Source of the DNA: [Bacteroides] pectinophilus
Lineage (GTDB): Bacteria; Bacillota; Clostridia; Lachnospirales; Lachnospiraceae
Assembly: GCA_025146925.1 (NCBI GenBank)
Contig: CP102260.1
Span: forward strand, 1,690,001 to 1,754,000
Direction of reading: 5' to 3'
Length of the DNA: 64,000 nt
The position numbers and the translations under genes are program-made. The notes under the pieces were generated by a model, which saw only the letters and a list, made by a program, of their open reading frames with translations, ran no database searches and was not told the DNA's origin. Within the stretch, counting starts at the first letter, position 1; each line of letters starts with the position of its first letter. Shown one piece after another: positions 1 through 7,671 of the stretch.

Positions 1-15
1 CTTACATGCAATAAT

Positions 16-69
16 AAAAAAGACATTCGGTTTCTCTCATATAGCGGGATACAACCGGATGTCTTTTTT
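16..69 (-). terminator. Intrinsic terminator of the ECF S-component gene
   Basis: A near-perfect 17-bp stem (16-32 with 53-69, one G-U pair) encloses a 20-nt loop. Each outer arm carries a run of six A/T, so it can work in both directions. It starts 15 nt beyond the stop codon of the minus-strand gene. Confidence 0.8.
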
Positions 70-83
70 GAATTGTTTTATTA

Positions 84-872
84 TTAATCTATCTCTCTTA
101 AGAGTCCGGCTTTTCTCATAACCGGTCTTAATGCAAGATATATAATTGATGCAGCCACCACTGCCACAACAGCGTTGACTGTTGTTGTCAGTCCGTTAAT
201 CTTGGCAAGTGTCTTAGCAAGATCCTGAGGCAGTCCATACAGATATGTCTTATAGAAATAGCCTACGAATGGCTCTGCTATTATGTTGAATATCATTCCT
301 GCTGTTGCTGATACAACTGTAGCTGCAACCGTGTAGCCATGTCCCTTGTCATTCGGCTTTGATATCCTGAACAGTTTATGAGCAACAAATCCTGTAATAA
401 GACCAATGCAAAGCTTAAGGACAAATGTCTTCGGTGCTGTTGTAATATATATTCCTGAGAGAATATCGCTTATTGACATTCCAACCGCTCCTGCCATTCC
501 ACCCCAGAAGCCACCGATAAGCAATGCTGCGAGTACGCAGAACACGTTACCAAAATGAAACATCGTTCCCTCTGTTCCTGCAACCGGTATCTGTATCTTA
601 AAATATGTACATCCTACATAACTTAATGCCGCACACAATGCAGCCTGTGCCAATACTGTAGTGTTGGTTATGTTCCGGCTCTGTTCTTTCTTAAATGCAG
701 TTATAAGTCCGGCAATAATGATTGTAATACCTGCAAATGTTGCAATAAGCGAATATGCATATGGCGCATTCTTATAATTGCCCGCCTCGTAGGTAATCAC
801 GTCTGCTATTATTCCGGCAATTGTGACTACCGCTCCCACTATAAGTGGAATGTACTTTTTGTTCTTTTCCAT
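84..872 (-). CDS. ECF transporter S component (vitamin-type substrate binder)
   Basis: An integral membrane protein of about 262 residues with six to seven hydrophobic segments. It resembles the substrate-specific (S) component of energy-coupling factor importers, which bind a vitamin or related micronutrient and dock on a shared EcfAAT module; no EcfA or EcfT gene lies nearby, which fits a group II system. The central stretch FHFGNVFCVLAALLIGG, followed by a Gly-rich GGMAGAVGM helix and an APKTFVLK segment, is typical of the family. The substrate cannot be named from sequence. The start is ambiguous: ATG at 872 has GGAGG five bases upstream, while ATG at 884 has GGAGGT eleven bases upstream. 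I prefer 872. The reading frame runs open farther upstream, but that stretch is leader RNA. The gene has its own promoter and terminator, so it is monocistronic. Confidence 0.8.
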   Translation of the reverse strand: MEKNKKYIPLIVGAVVTIAGIIADVITYEAGNYKNAPYAYSLIATFAGITIIIAGLITAFKKEQSRNITNTTVLAQAALCAALSYVGCTYFKIQIPVAGTEGTMFHFGNVFCVLAALLIGGFWGGMAGAVGMSISDILSGIYITTAPKTFVLKLCIGLITGFVAHKLFRISKPNDKGHGYTVAATVVSATAGMIFNIIAEPFVGYFYKTYLYGLPQDLAKTLAKINGLTTTVNAVVAVVAASIIYLALRPVMRKAGLLREID

Positions 873-998
873 GTTTTCCTCCATTTCTGCCCACACCTCC
901 GGGCATGCCAAGTCTGCAGATAAATGCAAATCTTGTATCATGTATGCAGACATCTTATAGCAAATGTGGCAACATGTAAAATGCCAGTTTTAATAATA

Positions 999-1027
999 TT
1001 TATAATACCAGATGGAATTTTACGCAA
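999..1027 (-). promoter_or_regulatory. Sigma-A-type promoter of the ECF S-component gene
   Basis: On the minus strand the -35 TTGCGT (1022-1027) is separated by 17 bp from the -10 TATAAA (999-1004). Initiation near 992 would give a leader of about 110-120 nt. That leader contains two hairpins: TGGCA/TGCCA, and GTCTGCA/TGCAGAC (912-918 with 945-951). The 885-1272 stretch has no gene that I can support; it holds this promoter, the leader and the terminator of the next gene. Confidence 0.5.
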
Positions 1028-1030
1028 ATG

Positions 1031-1065
1031 AAAAAGATGAAGTTTATAGGGGACTTCATCTTTTT
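1031..1065 (-). terminator. Intrinsic terminator of the alcohol dehydrogenase gene
   Basis: A perfect 13-bp inverted repeat (1031-1043 with 1053-1065) has a 9-nt loop and A/T runs on both arms. It lies about 210 nt beyond the stop codon of the minus-strand gene, with only AT-rich sequence between. Confidence 0.65.
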
Positions 1066-1272
1066 GCGAGGGGAACAATATATAGTCAAGAGCCTTGGGG
1101 AAATGCTCTTATGTGCTTTTGTTTATGTGATTATATTACATAATCAGAAGTGCCGTGTCAACAGAGTTTCCGCATGTTTTTTATTCAGTATTCTGTAATA
1201 AACACTTTGTTACATATCTATATAATTAATATGACATTTTTAGACATATTTCACAAAGTGTCTTACCCTAAC

Positions 1273-2436
1273 TTACAAACATGCCCTCAAAATCTTCTCT
1301 ACATCCATGTCATCGAGCGGCACATATGCATTATCCAGTCTGCCATGTATAACAGCATTGTGTGCCATGACCTGTATTTTACTGTCATCTATTCCAAGCT
1401 CTGACAGTGTTGACGGCAGTCCTATGTCTTTGAAGAACTGCTCCGTTTTGTCAATCCCAATCTCTGCCATCTCGTAATCATCTCCTGTATCCTGCACATG
1501 AAATACATTACGCGTATATTTTTTGAATCTTCTCGCTGTCTTTTCATTAAGTATGTGACGCATCCACTTTGGAGTTACAATTGCAAGGCCTGCTCCATGT
1601 GTTATATCATAAAATGCACTGAGCTCATGTTCTATAGGGTGGCATGACCATGACTGCGAACCTTTGCCACAACCTATAAGTCCGTTAAGTGCCATGCTGC
1701 TTGCCCACATAAGGTTAGCCCTTGCATCATAGTCGCACGGGTCTTCCATTGCTCTCGGACAATATTTGAGACATGCTTCAATAATACCTTCGCCAAATCT
1801 GTCCTGTATATATGTACCTTTTTCGCTCTTAAAGTAGTTTTCAAATACATGCGACATTATATCTGCCGTTCCTGCAGCAGTCTGGAACTTTGACACACCA
1901 TATGTATATTCCGGGTCACATATTGCAGCTCTCGGAATAAACTTAAGGCTGGATGTTCCTATCTTTTCATGTCTTTCCGGATTGGATATCACAGCATTCT
2001 TGTTCATCTCTGAACCTGTAGCCGCTGCTGTCAGTACAGCTACTATGGGAAGTACATCAGTGATTCTCGAATTATCCATTACAATATCCCAGGCGTCACC
2101 ATCATAATAATATGCCCCGGCTATTGCTTTGCTGCAATCTATCGTACTTCCGCCGCCAACTGCAAGTACAACGTCTATATGATAGTTCCGGCATATCATT
2201 ACACCTTCACGTACTTTGTCTATTCTTGGATTCGGTGTGACGCCATCAAGTTCATATACATTAAAGTCATCAAGAAGCGACATAACCTTATCGTATATTC
2301 CATTGCGCTTTATGCTTCCCATTCCGTATACCATAAGAACATTTCTGCCATATCTGCCAAGTATCTTCGGAAGCTTTTCAATCTGTCCGCGACCAAAATT
2401 CATCTCTGTTGTAGCATTAAATACAAAATTCTGCAT
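1273..2436 (-). CDS. Iron-containing alcohol dehydrogenase (butanol dehydrogenase-like)
   Basis: A group III metal-dependent alcohol dehydrogenase of 387 residues, the usual family length, closest in style to clostridial NAD(P)H-dependent butanol dehydrogenases and YqhD. These cytoplasmic enzymes reduce fermentation aldehydes to alcohols and regenerate NAD(P)+. The nucleotide-binding GGGS loop is at residues 94-97 and ATGSE follows near 139-143. The metal ligands are visible as Asp192 and His196 in the ADIMSH context, and as His266 and His280 with the family's 14-residue spacing. The start is ATG at 2436, with GGAGGT five bases upstream; an in-frame ATG at 2448 has no ribosome site. The terminator of the upstream muramidase gene ends only about 30 nt away, so its promoter must be very short or overlap that terminator. 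The exact aldehyde or alcohol cannot be inferred. Confidence 0.9.
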   Translation of the reverse strand: MQNFVFNATTEMNFGRGQIEKLPKILGRYGRNVLMVYGMGSIKRNGIYDKVMSLLDDFNVYELDGVTPNPRIDKVREGVMICRNYHIDVVLAVGGGSTIDCSKAIAGAYYYDGDAWDIVMDNSRITDVLPIVAVLTAAATGSEMNKNAVISNPERHEKIGTSSLKFIPRAAICDPEYTYGVSKFQTAAGTADIMSHVFENYFKSEKGTYIQDRFGEGIIEACLKYCPRAMEDPCDYDARANLMWASSMALNGLIGCGKGSQSWSCHPIEHELSAFYDITHGAGLAIVTPKWMRHILNEKTARRFKKYTRNVFHVQDTGDDYEMAEIGIDKTEQFFKDIGLPSTLSELGIDDSKIQVMAHNAVIHGRLDNAYVPLDDMDVEKILRACL

Positions 2437-2464
2437 ACTGACCTCCATTACTGCGCCTTATAAG

Positions 2465-2496
2465 AAAAAACTGTGACCGGAAAGCCCGGTCACAGT
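2465..2496 (-). terminator. Intrinsic terminator after the muramidase gene
   Basis: A perfect 11-bp GC-rich stem (2470-2480 with 2486-2496) with a 5-nt loop. On the minus strand it is followed by a run of six T. It begins 7 nt beyond the stop codon and probably ends the rnf-muramidase transcript. Confidence 0.9.
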
Positions 2497-2503
2497 CCGT
2501 TAA

Positions 2504-3922
2504 TTATGCACCTGTTGGCGGATATACATAAAGCAGTGCCTGCTCAGATGCAGTCGTTCCATCCACATCCGTAAGTGTATATGTTACCGCATATATACCG
2601 ACATTAGCATATGCATAGTCTTCTGTCACAAGCTGTCCGTTAACATCTGATATGAGATATGTAACAAACGGTGTTGCATCGATACCTGCTGAGCTTACTG
2701 CTATTACGCCGTCAAGCAGATTAACCGGAGAACCGAATGTTGTAGATATCTCCTTTTGCGTAACCGTAAGCTGGAAGCTTGTTGCAGCCACTGTTGGCAT
2801 GTAATAGAAGAAACCAAGATCCATATCTACATAACCATTGAATCCCGGGATTGCATTGGTTACACCAAACTGCCACATCTGATATGGGAATGATGTCGCA
2901 GGAAGCGGTCTCTCGAACATGTAGATATTGCTTGTGTAATAATAATCATTATAATAATTAGCCATCCAGATCTTATATGATGCACTGAGTGACGCAGGCT
3001 CAAATGTATTATAAAGATCATTCTTGCATGCATATACCATAGGTGTATATCCGTAGCTTGCAACAGTGTTACAGAATGTAGCTGCAATCATGTTCATTGT
3101 CAGCTGGTTCTGTGGCACAAGTGCAACTCTGTAATCACTTGCTGACTCCCAATCAAATGCTACCGGATATGTAATATTGTACTGCTGGCAAAGCTGAACC
3201 GTAAGGCATGCTTCTTCATATGCCTCTACAATATTAGTTGCCTGTGAGAAGAAGTACACACCGCACTGAATACCTACAGACTGTGCCGCCTGAATATTCT
3301 GTACGAAGTAAGGGTCTATATAAAGTGATCCGTCACCTGTACTTCTTCCTGCACATTTAATCATTGCAAATGAGATTCCTGACGCTTTGGCTGCTGCCCA
3401 GTTAATATCGCCCTGCCACTTAGATACATCAACACCATACACGTACATTGGTGTCTCAGCAAACTTAACTGCCGCAGACTGCTTAGCTCCTCCATTATCA
3501 ATATATTCCTTCCTGCCTCCCATTACTTCGTTCTCAGAAGATGTGTCAGCCGTAATTGCAAGCTTTTCTACAGGAATAAGTTCAAACTGGGTATTAACAA
3601 TATTCTGTGCATCTGCATTGGCAATTGTATCAGCTGCCTTCGCTATCTGCTCATCATCAGTATAATCCGAAGCACTGATTCCGAGGTCTTCTGTTGTAAA
3701 TGCACCCTTAGCATCGCTGCCGGTCATCTGTGATGTCTCATCAGCCACATATGAATCCGCACCTGCTGTTACAGTCTGTATATTCTGTGCATTGATATCT
3801 GTACCGTTACTGTTAATACTGTCTGAACCGACAGCTACACATGCCGCTGTGATAACTCCTGCAAGAGTAACTGCCATAACAGATTTTGCCATTTTACCGT
3901 TTAAAAATCTTTTTAATCTCAT
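2504..3922 (-). CDS. Secreted GH25 muramidase (lysozyme) with C-terminal Ig-like domain
   Basis: This 472-residue protein carries a basic, hydrophobic signal peptide (about 1-32) and then a low-complexity Ser/Thr/Ala/Asp region up to about residue 155. A glycoside hydrolase 25 domain spans about 160-375. GH25 enzymes cleave the beta-1,4 bond between N-acetylmuramic acid and N-acetylglucosamine in peptidoglycan. The family's acidic residues are seen as Asp165 in GVDVSKWQGDINW and as Asp257/Glu259 in AFDWES. The last 90 or so residues look like a bacterial Ig-like fold; no choline-binding, SH3 or LysM repeats are visible, and no LPXTG anchor. It starts 25 nt after rnfB on the same strand and ends at a strong terminator, so it is probably co-transcribed with rnf, although an internal promoter cannot be excluded. 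A role in wall remodelling is likely, but competition is also possible. Confidence 0.88.
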   Translation of the reverse strand: MRLKRFLNGKMAKSVMAVTLAGVITAACVAVGSDSINSNGTDINAQNIQTVTAGADSYVADETSQMTGSDAKGAFTTEDLGISASDYTDDEQIAKAADTIANADAQNIVNTQFELIPVEKLAITADTSSENEVMGGRKEYIDNGGAKQSAAVKFAETPMYVYGVDVSKWQGDINWAAAKASGISFAMIKCAGRSTGDGSLYIDPYFVQNIQAAQSVGIQCGVYFFSQATNIVEAYEEACLTVQLCQQYNITYPVAFDWESASDYRVALVPQNQLTMNMIAATFCNTVASYGYTPMVYACKNDLYNTFEPASLSASYKIWMANYYNDYYYTSNIYMFERPLPATSFPYQMWQFGVTNAIPGFNGYVDMDLGFFYYMPTVAATSFQLTVTQKEISTTFGSPVNLLDGVIAVSSAGIDATPFVTYLISDVNGQLVTEDYAYANVGIYAVTYTLTDVDGTTASEQALLYVYPPTGA

Positions 3923-3946
3923 TTTTCTACTTTCTTTCCATTAAAA

Positions 3947-4744
3947 CTAGTTGTTATGTCTTGTTATAATCTTCTTAGGACACTTCTCGGCACACTTGCC
4001 GCATCCTGTACACTTATCATAATCGATATGTGCTATGTTGTTCTCTACAGTGATTGCACCGAATTCACACTGCTTTGTACAAAGCATACATCCGATACAT
4101 CCCGTTGAACATACTGCCATTACATCCTTGCCCTTATCCTTTGATGCACAGTTAACAGTAAGCGGTGCATCGTAAGGAATAAGTTCGATAAGATTCCTTG
4201 GGCATGTCGCAACACACTTACCGCATGCCTTACATTTTTCCTTATCTACTACTGCTATTCCATCCACTACATGAATTGCATCAAACTCACATGCCTTTAC
4301 ACATGAGCCGTATCCCATACATCCATATGTACATGCCTTTGAACCGCCATTAGGTACAAATGGCATCTGGGTACATTCCTTAACTCCTGAATAGTAGTAG
4401 TTCTCTTTTGCTTTGTTACAGTCACCTGCACACTTAACGAATGCTGTCATGCGCTTGCTGTCAGCAACTTCAGTTCCCATTATTGCTGCAATCTTAGCGC
4501 CTACAGGTGCTCCACCGACAGGGCATGCATTAACAGGAGCCTCTCCCTTTGCTATTGCCGCTGCAAGTCCGTCACATCCTGCATAACCGCATCCGCCACA
4601 GTTATTGCCCGGAAGTTCTGCACGTATATCAACTTCCTTCTGATCAACCTCAACCTTAAACTTATCTCCTGCAACACCAAGGAAGATACCGATAAGAATT
4701 CCTGTTATGCCGACAACTGCGGCAGCTATAATAATTCCACTCAT
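3947..4744 (-). CDS. rnfB: Rnf complex subunit RnfB (multi-cluster ferredoxin)
   Basis: The membrane-anchored iron-sulfur subunit of the Rnf complex, which couples electron transfer from reduced ferredoxin to NAD+ with Na+ or H+ export. The 265-residue protein starts with one transmembrane helix (about 4-26). A CGGCGYAGC four-Cys cluster domain follows, closed by a further Cys in NACPVGG. Several ferredoxin-type motifs come next: CTYGCMGYGSCVKAC, CKACGKCVATCP, CSTGCIGCMLCTKQC and CTGCGKCAEKCP. The extra C-terminal clusters resemble other clostridial RnfB proteins and are taken to accept electrons from ferredoxin. GGAGG lies seven bases before the ATG. It is the last rnf gene of the operon. 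Confidence 0.95.
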   Translation of the reverse strand: MSGIIIAAAVVGITGILIGIFLGVAGDKFKVEVDQKEVDIRAELPGNNCGGCGYAGCDGLAAAIAKGEAPVNACPVGGAPVGAKIAAIMGTEVADSKRMTAFVKCAGDCNKAKENYYYSGVKECTQMPFVPNGGSKACTYGCMGYGSCVKACEFDAIHVVDGIAVVDKEKCKACGKCVATCPRNLIELIPYDAPLTVNCASKDKGKDVMAVCSTGCIGCMLCTKQCEFGAITVENNIAHIDYDKCTGCGKCAEKCPKKIITRHNN

Positions 4745-4756
4745 ATCATATCCTCC

Positions 4757-5329
4757 TTAGACAAGTCCTGAAAATCCGACAAATGCTATTGACATAAGTC
4801 CTGCTGTAAGCAGAACAATCGGCATTCCCTTGAAGCTCTCAGGAACATCATTATCAGCAATACGTTCGCGGATACCGGCCATAAGTACAATTGCAATTGT
4901 AAAGCCGATTGCTGTTGATACGCCGTATACTACAGTCTCAATGAAATTGTAACCATAAGATACACTGTTAAGTGCAACACCAAGTACTGCACAGTTAGTA
5001 GTAATCAGTGGAAGATACACACCAAGTGCCGAATACAGTGCCGGACTTGACTTCTTAAGGAACATCTCAACAAACTGAACAAGTGCTGCAATTACAAGAA
5101 TAAATACAATTGTCTGAAGATATTCCATACCTGTAGGTATAAGAATAAACTTATAAATTAAATTAGAACATGCAGATGATATTGCAATTACAAATATAAC
5201 TGCAACACCCATGCTGGCTGCCGTCTTTGTCTGCTTAGATACACCGAGGAACGGACACAGACCAAGGAACTGGCTCAACACAACATTATTAACGAGTGCT
5301 GCACTGATTGCTATGATAATCAGATTCAT
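4757..5329 (-). CDS. rnfA: Rnf complex subunit RnfA
   Basis: An integral membrane subunit of about 190 residues with six predicted helices, the normal size for the family. RnfA and RnfE form a pseudo-symmetric pair in the membrane core that is thought to hold an iron-sulfur cluster and help drive ion translocation. Conserved stretches are NNVVLSQFLGLCPFLGVS near the N terminus and LITTNCAVLGVAL in the middle; each carries one of the paired cysteines. The start is ATG at 5329, with GGAGGT five bases upstream, rather than the in-frame ATG at 5341. It sits 12 nt before rnfB and 41 nt after rnfE. Confidence 0.94.
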   Translation of the reverse strand: MNLIIIAISAALVNNVVLSQFLGLCPFLGVSKQTKTAASMGVAVIFVIAISSACSNLIYKFILIPTGMEYLQTIVFILVIAALVQFVEMFLKKSSPALYSALGVYLPLITTNCAVLGVALNSVSYGYNFIETVVYGVSTAIGFTIAIVLMAGIRERIADNDVPESFKGMPIVLLTAGLMSIAFVGFSGLV

Positions 5330-5370
5330 GTTTACCTCCATTTATTTGGCTTATTACAGCCTTCTGTCTA

Positions 5371-6057
5371 TTATTCGGCGCTGCCTGTCTTATGTCCGGC
5401 ACATGCAGTATTACCGCAGTGTCCGCAGTCTATCTTATCGCATCCTGCCTCAGCCGCAGTCTTCCTGCCTCTGATAATCTTGTTACGCACGGCGATTACC
5501 ATTGCGAGTACAAAGAATGCACCGGGTGCAAGTACCATTATGCTTACAGGTGGCATTAATTCCTCGGTATATACCGTAAGTCCGAAGAATGTTCCAGCAC
5601 CGAGAATCTCTCTTAATGCACCGAGAATAGTAAGCGATAATGTGAATCCAAGACCCATTCCAAGTCCGTCAAAGATTGATGGAACTACAGGATTCTTAGA
5701 AGCATAGCTCTCAGCACGTCCAAGAATAATACAGTTAACTACGATAAGAGGAATATATACTCCGAGTGACTCATTAAGTGAAGGAAGATATCCTTCAAGA
5801 AGCATCTGTATAACTGTAACAAATGATGCAACGATAACTATGTACGCCGGCATTCTTACCTTGTCAGGTATGATTTTTCTGAGGAGGGAAATCATGAAGT
5901 TTGACATTACAAGAACTGCCGTTGTTGTAAGTCCCATTCCCATACCATTGATTGCTGATGTTGTTACCGCAAGAGTAGGACACATGCCAAGAATGAGTAC
6001 AAGTGTCGGGTTCTCTTTGATTATACCATTATAAAGTCGTTCAATACACTTATTCAA
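5371..6057 (-). CDS. rnfE: Rnf complex subunit RnfE with a Cys-rich C-terminal tail
   Basis: The membrane partner of RnfA. It contains NGIIKENPTLVLILGMCP and LIVVNCIILGRAE, the two half-site cysteine regions. The start is best placed at TTG 6057: GGAGGTG lies eight bases upstream, and the start sits inside the last codons of rnfG (8-nt overlap). A GTG at 6066 has no spacing for the ribosome site. The 228-residue product is longer than the roughly 200 residues typical of RnfE because of a tail after the last helix, which includes GCDKIDCGHCGNTACAGH. The four closely spaced Cys and two His could bind a metal or an additional cluster; this is inference. The tail follows a basic RNKIIRGRKT segment. 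Confidence 0.92.
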   Translation of the reverse strand: MNKCIERLYNGIIKENPTLVLILGMCPTLAVTTSAINGMGMGLTTTAVLVMSNFMISLLRKIIPDKVRMPAYIVIVASFVTVIQMLLEGYLPSLNESLGVYIPLIVVNCIILGRAESYASKNPVVPSIFDGLGMGLGFTLSLTILGALREILGAGTFFGLTVYTEELMPPVSIMVLAPGAFFVLAMVIAVRNKIIRGRKTAAEAGCDKIDCGHCGNTACAGHKTGSAE

Positions 6058-6688
6058 CAGAAACACCTCCTGTCAGCTTAATACCCTCTTTTGTAAGATT
6101 CTCAAATACTGCAAGTGCACTGTTAACACCCTTGGTAACTGCCTTAGATGTAATTGTGGCACCGCTTATTGCATCAACATCGCCATCCTTTGCTGCACCG
6201 CTCTTGGTTACAACAAACTGTGATGCCTTCTTATTCTTAAAGTTAGACTGGAACTTCTCTTCCTTAGCCTTCATACCAAGTCCTGCTGTCTCGCTGATTG
6301 AAAGAATTGATATTCCGTTGACTGTTCCGTCTTTCTGGATACCTACTGAAAACTTGATATCTCCGCCGTATCCGTCATTAGCAATTACAGTAACAACAAG
6401 TCCCTGATAGCTGCCACCCTTCATTGCTGCAACCACATCTGAAATCTCGTCTTTCTCGATTCCTGCTGCCGCAAGAACTGATGCATAATTATCAGACGGT
6501 ACCGATTCAAGTGCCTTGAACTCATCAGCACCCTCAAATACATTACGGTATGCATCCTGCTTTGCCTGCTCCTGAACCTTTGCTATAGGAGCCTCTGTTA
6601 TCTTATGTACAAATCCAAGTGCCAGTCCGGCAATAAGTGTAATCGCAAATAAAATCAGTGCATCTTTTATAATAGCTTTCATATTCAT
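6050..6688 (-). CDS. rnfG: Rnf complex subunit RnfG (covalent FMN protein)
   Basis: A 212-residue protein with one N-terminal membrane helix (about 8-30) and an extracytoplasmic FMN-binding domain. The motif SGATITS, in the context DAISGATITSKAV, is the covalent flavin attachment site of the RnfG/NqrC family. In the complex it passes electrons between the flavins of RnfD and RnfG on the outer face. The ATG at 6688 has GGAGG ten bases upstream; a second ATG follows two codons later. It begins 2 nt after rnfD, and its end overlaps the start of rnfE, indicating translational coupling. Confidence 0.94.
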   Translation of the reverse strand: MNMKAIIKDALILFAITLIAGLALGFVHKITEAPIAKVQEQAKQDAYRNVFEGADEFKALESVPSDNYASVLAAAGIEKDEISDVVAAMKGGSYQGLVVTVIANDGYGGDIKFSVGIQKDGTVNGISILSISETAGLGMKAKEEKFQSNFKNKKASQFVVTKSGAAKDGDVDAISGATITSKAVTKGVNSALAVFENLTKEGIKLTGGVSVE

Positions 6689-6690
6689 GA

Positions 6691-7650
6691 TTACTTTGCC
6701 TCCTTTTCCGGCTTCTTACCGAATGACTTCGGAACAGTTACCTTCTCGATAAGCGGTACAAGAAGGTTGCCAAAGATAATTGCAAACGAAACACCTTCTG
6801 CATTGGCACCGAACATTCTGAACAGGCCTGTAAGGATACCAAGGATTATACCGAATACAATCTTGCCGTTAGGTGTAATAGGTGATGTAACATAATCAGT
6901 TGCCATGAAGAATGCTCCAAGCATAAGACCGCCGCCGCAGATCTCCTTAAGCATATACATAAAATCAAACTGATGTCCCGGTGCAAAGATAAGTATGAAT
7001 ACTGCAAATGAAGCTATGTAAGCTACAGGTATTCTCGGGCTTATAATCTTCTTAACAAGGAGATATATAGCACCTATAAGGATTGCAAGTGCTGAAGTCT
7101 CACCGATTGTACCGGCCGTAGAACCAAGGAACATATTAAGAAGCTCCGGCTGTGCAAGTCCTGCTGCTTCTTCTCCTCCCTTAAGGATTGCAAGAGGCGT
7201 AGGACCTGTATATGCATCTGTTGCAAAATCAGACATCCACTTTGCAAATGAGATGAAAAGGAAACATCTCGCACCAAGCGCAGGGTTCATGAAGTTCTGT
7301 CCGAGTCCGCCGAAAAGCATCTTAACGATGATTATTGCAAATGCATCACCTATGATAAGCATTCCGATTGGAAGTGTTACCGGAACATTAAGTGCAAGAA
7401 GGAGACCTGTTACTGCCGCACTGAAATCGCCTACAGTAATCTCCTTATGCATAAAATACTCATAAATTGCTTCTATGGCTACACATGCTGCAATACTTAT
7501 AATTATTCTTGCAAGTGCACCAAGTCCAAAATTATATACACCAAATACGCTTGCAGGTATCAGCGCAATAAGTACATCAAGCATAATTGAAGATGTCGTC
7601 TGGCTGCTGCGCACATGAGGTGATGTTGAAACACTAAATAAATCGCTCAC
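6691..7650 (-). CDS. rnfD: Rnf complex subunit RnfD
   Basis: A polytopic subunit of 319 residues with about ten hydrophobic helices, homologous to NqrB. It is thought to bind FMN covalently and to form the main ion path. A GSTAGTIGETSALAIL stretch and the LMLGAFFMATDYVTSPI segment are highly typical of the family. The start codon is GTG (7650), preceded by a GGTGG-type site. It lies 21 nt after rnfC. Whether this complex moves Na+ or H+ cannot be read from the sequence; the neighbouring sodium-linked genes make Na+ plausible. Confidence 0.94.
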   Translation of the reverse strand: MSDLFSVSTSPHVRSSQTTSSIMLDVLIALIPASVFGVYNFGLGALARIIISIAACVAIEAIYEYFMHKEITVGDFSAAVTGLLLALNVPVTLPIGMLIIGDAFAIIIVKMLFGGLGQNFMNPALGARCFLFISFAKWMSDFATDAYTGPTPLAILKGGEEAAGLAQPELLNMFLGSTAGTIGETSALAILIGAIYLLVKKIISPRIPVAYIASFAVFILIFAPGHQFDFMYMLKEICGGGLMLGAFFMATDYVTSPITPNGKIVFGIILGILTGLFRMFGANAEGVSFAIIFGNLLVPLIEKVTVPKSFGKKPEKEAK

Positions 7651-7671
7651 TGTTGTATATCCACCTTTCCG

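Noticed and set aside
1150-1404. 84-codon plus-strand open frame beside the alcohol dehydrogenase gene
   Set aside because: Half overlaps the 3' end of the dehydrogenase gene antisense and has no ribosome site.
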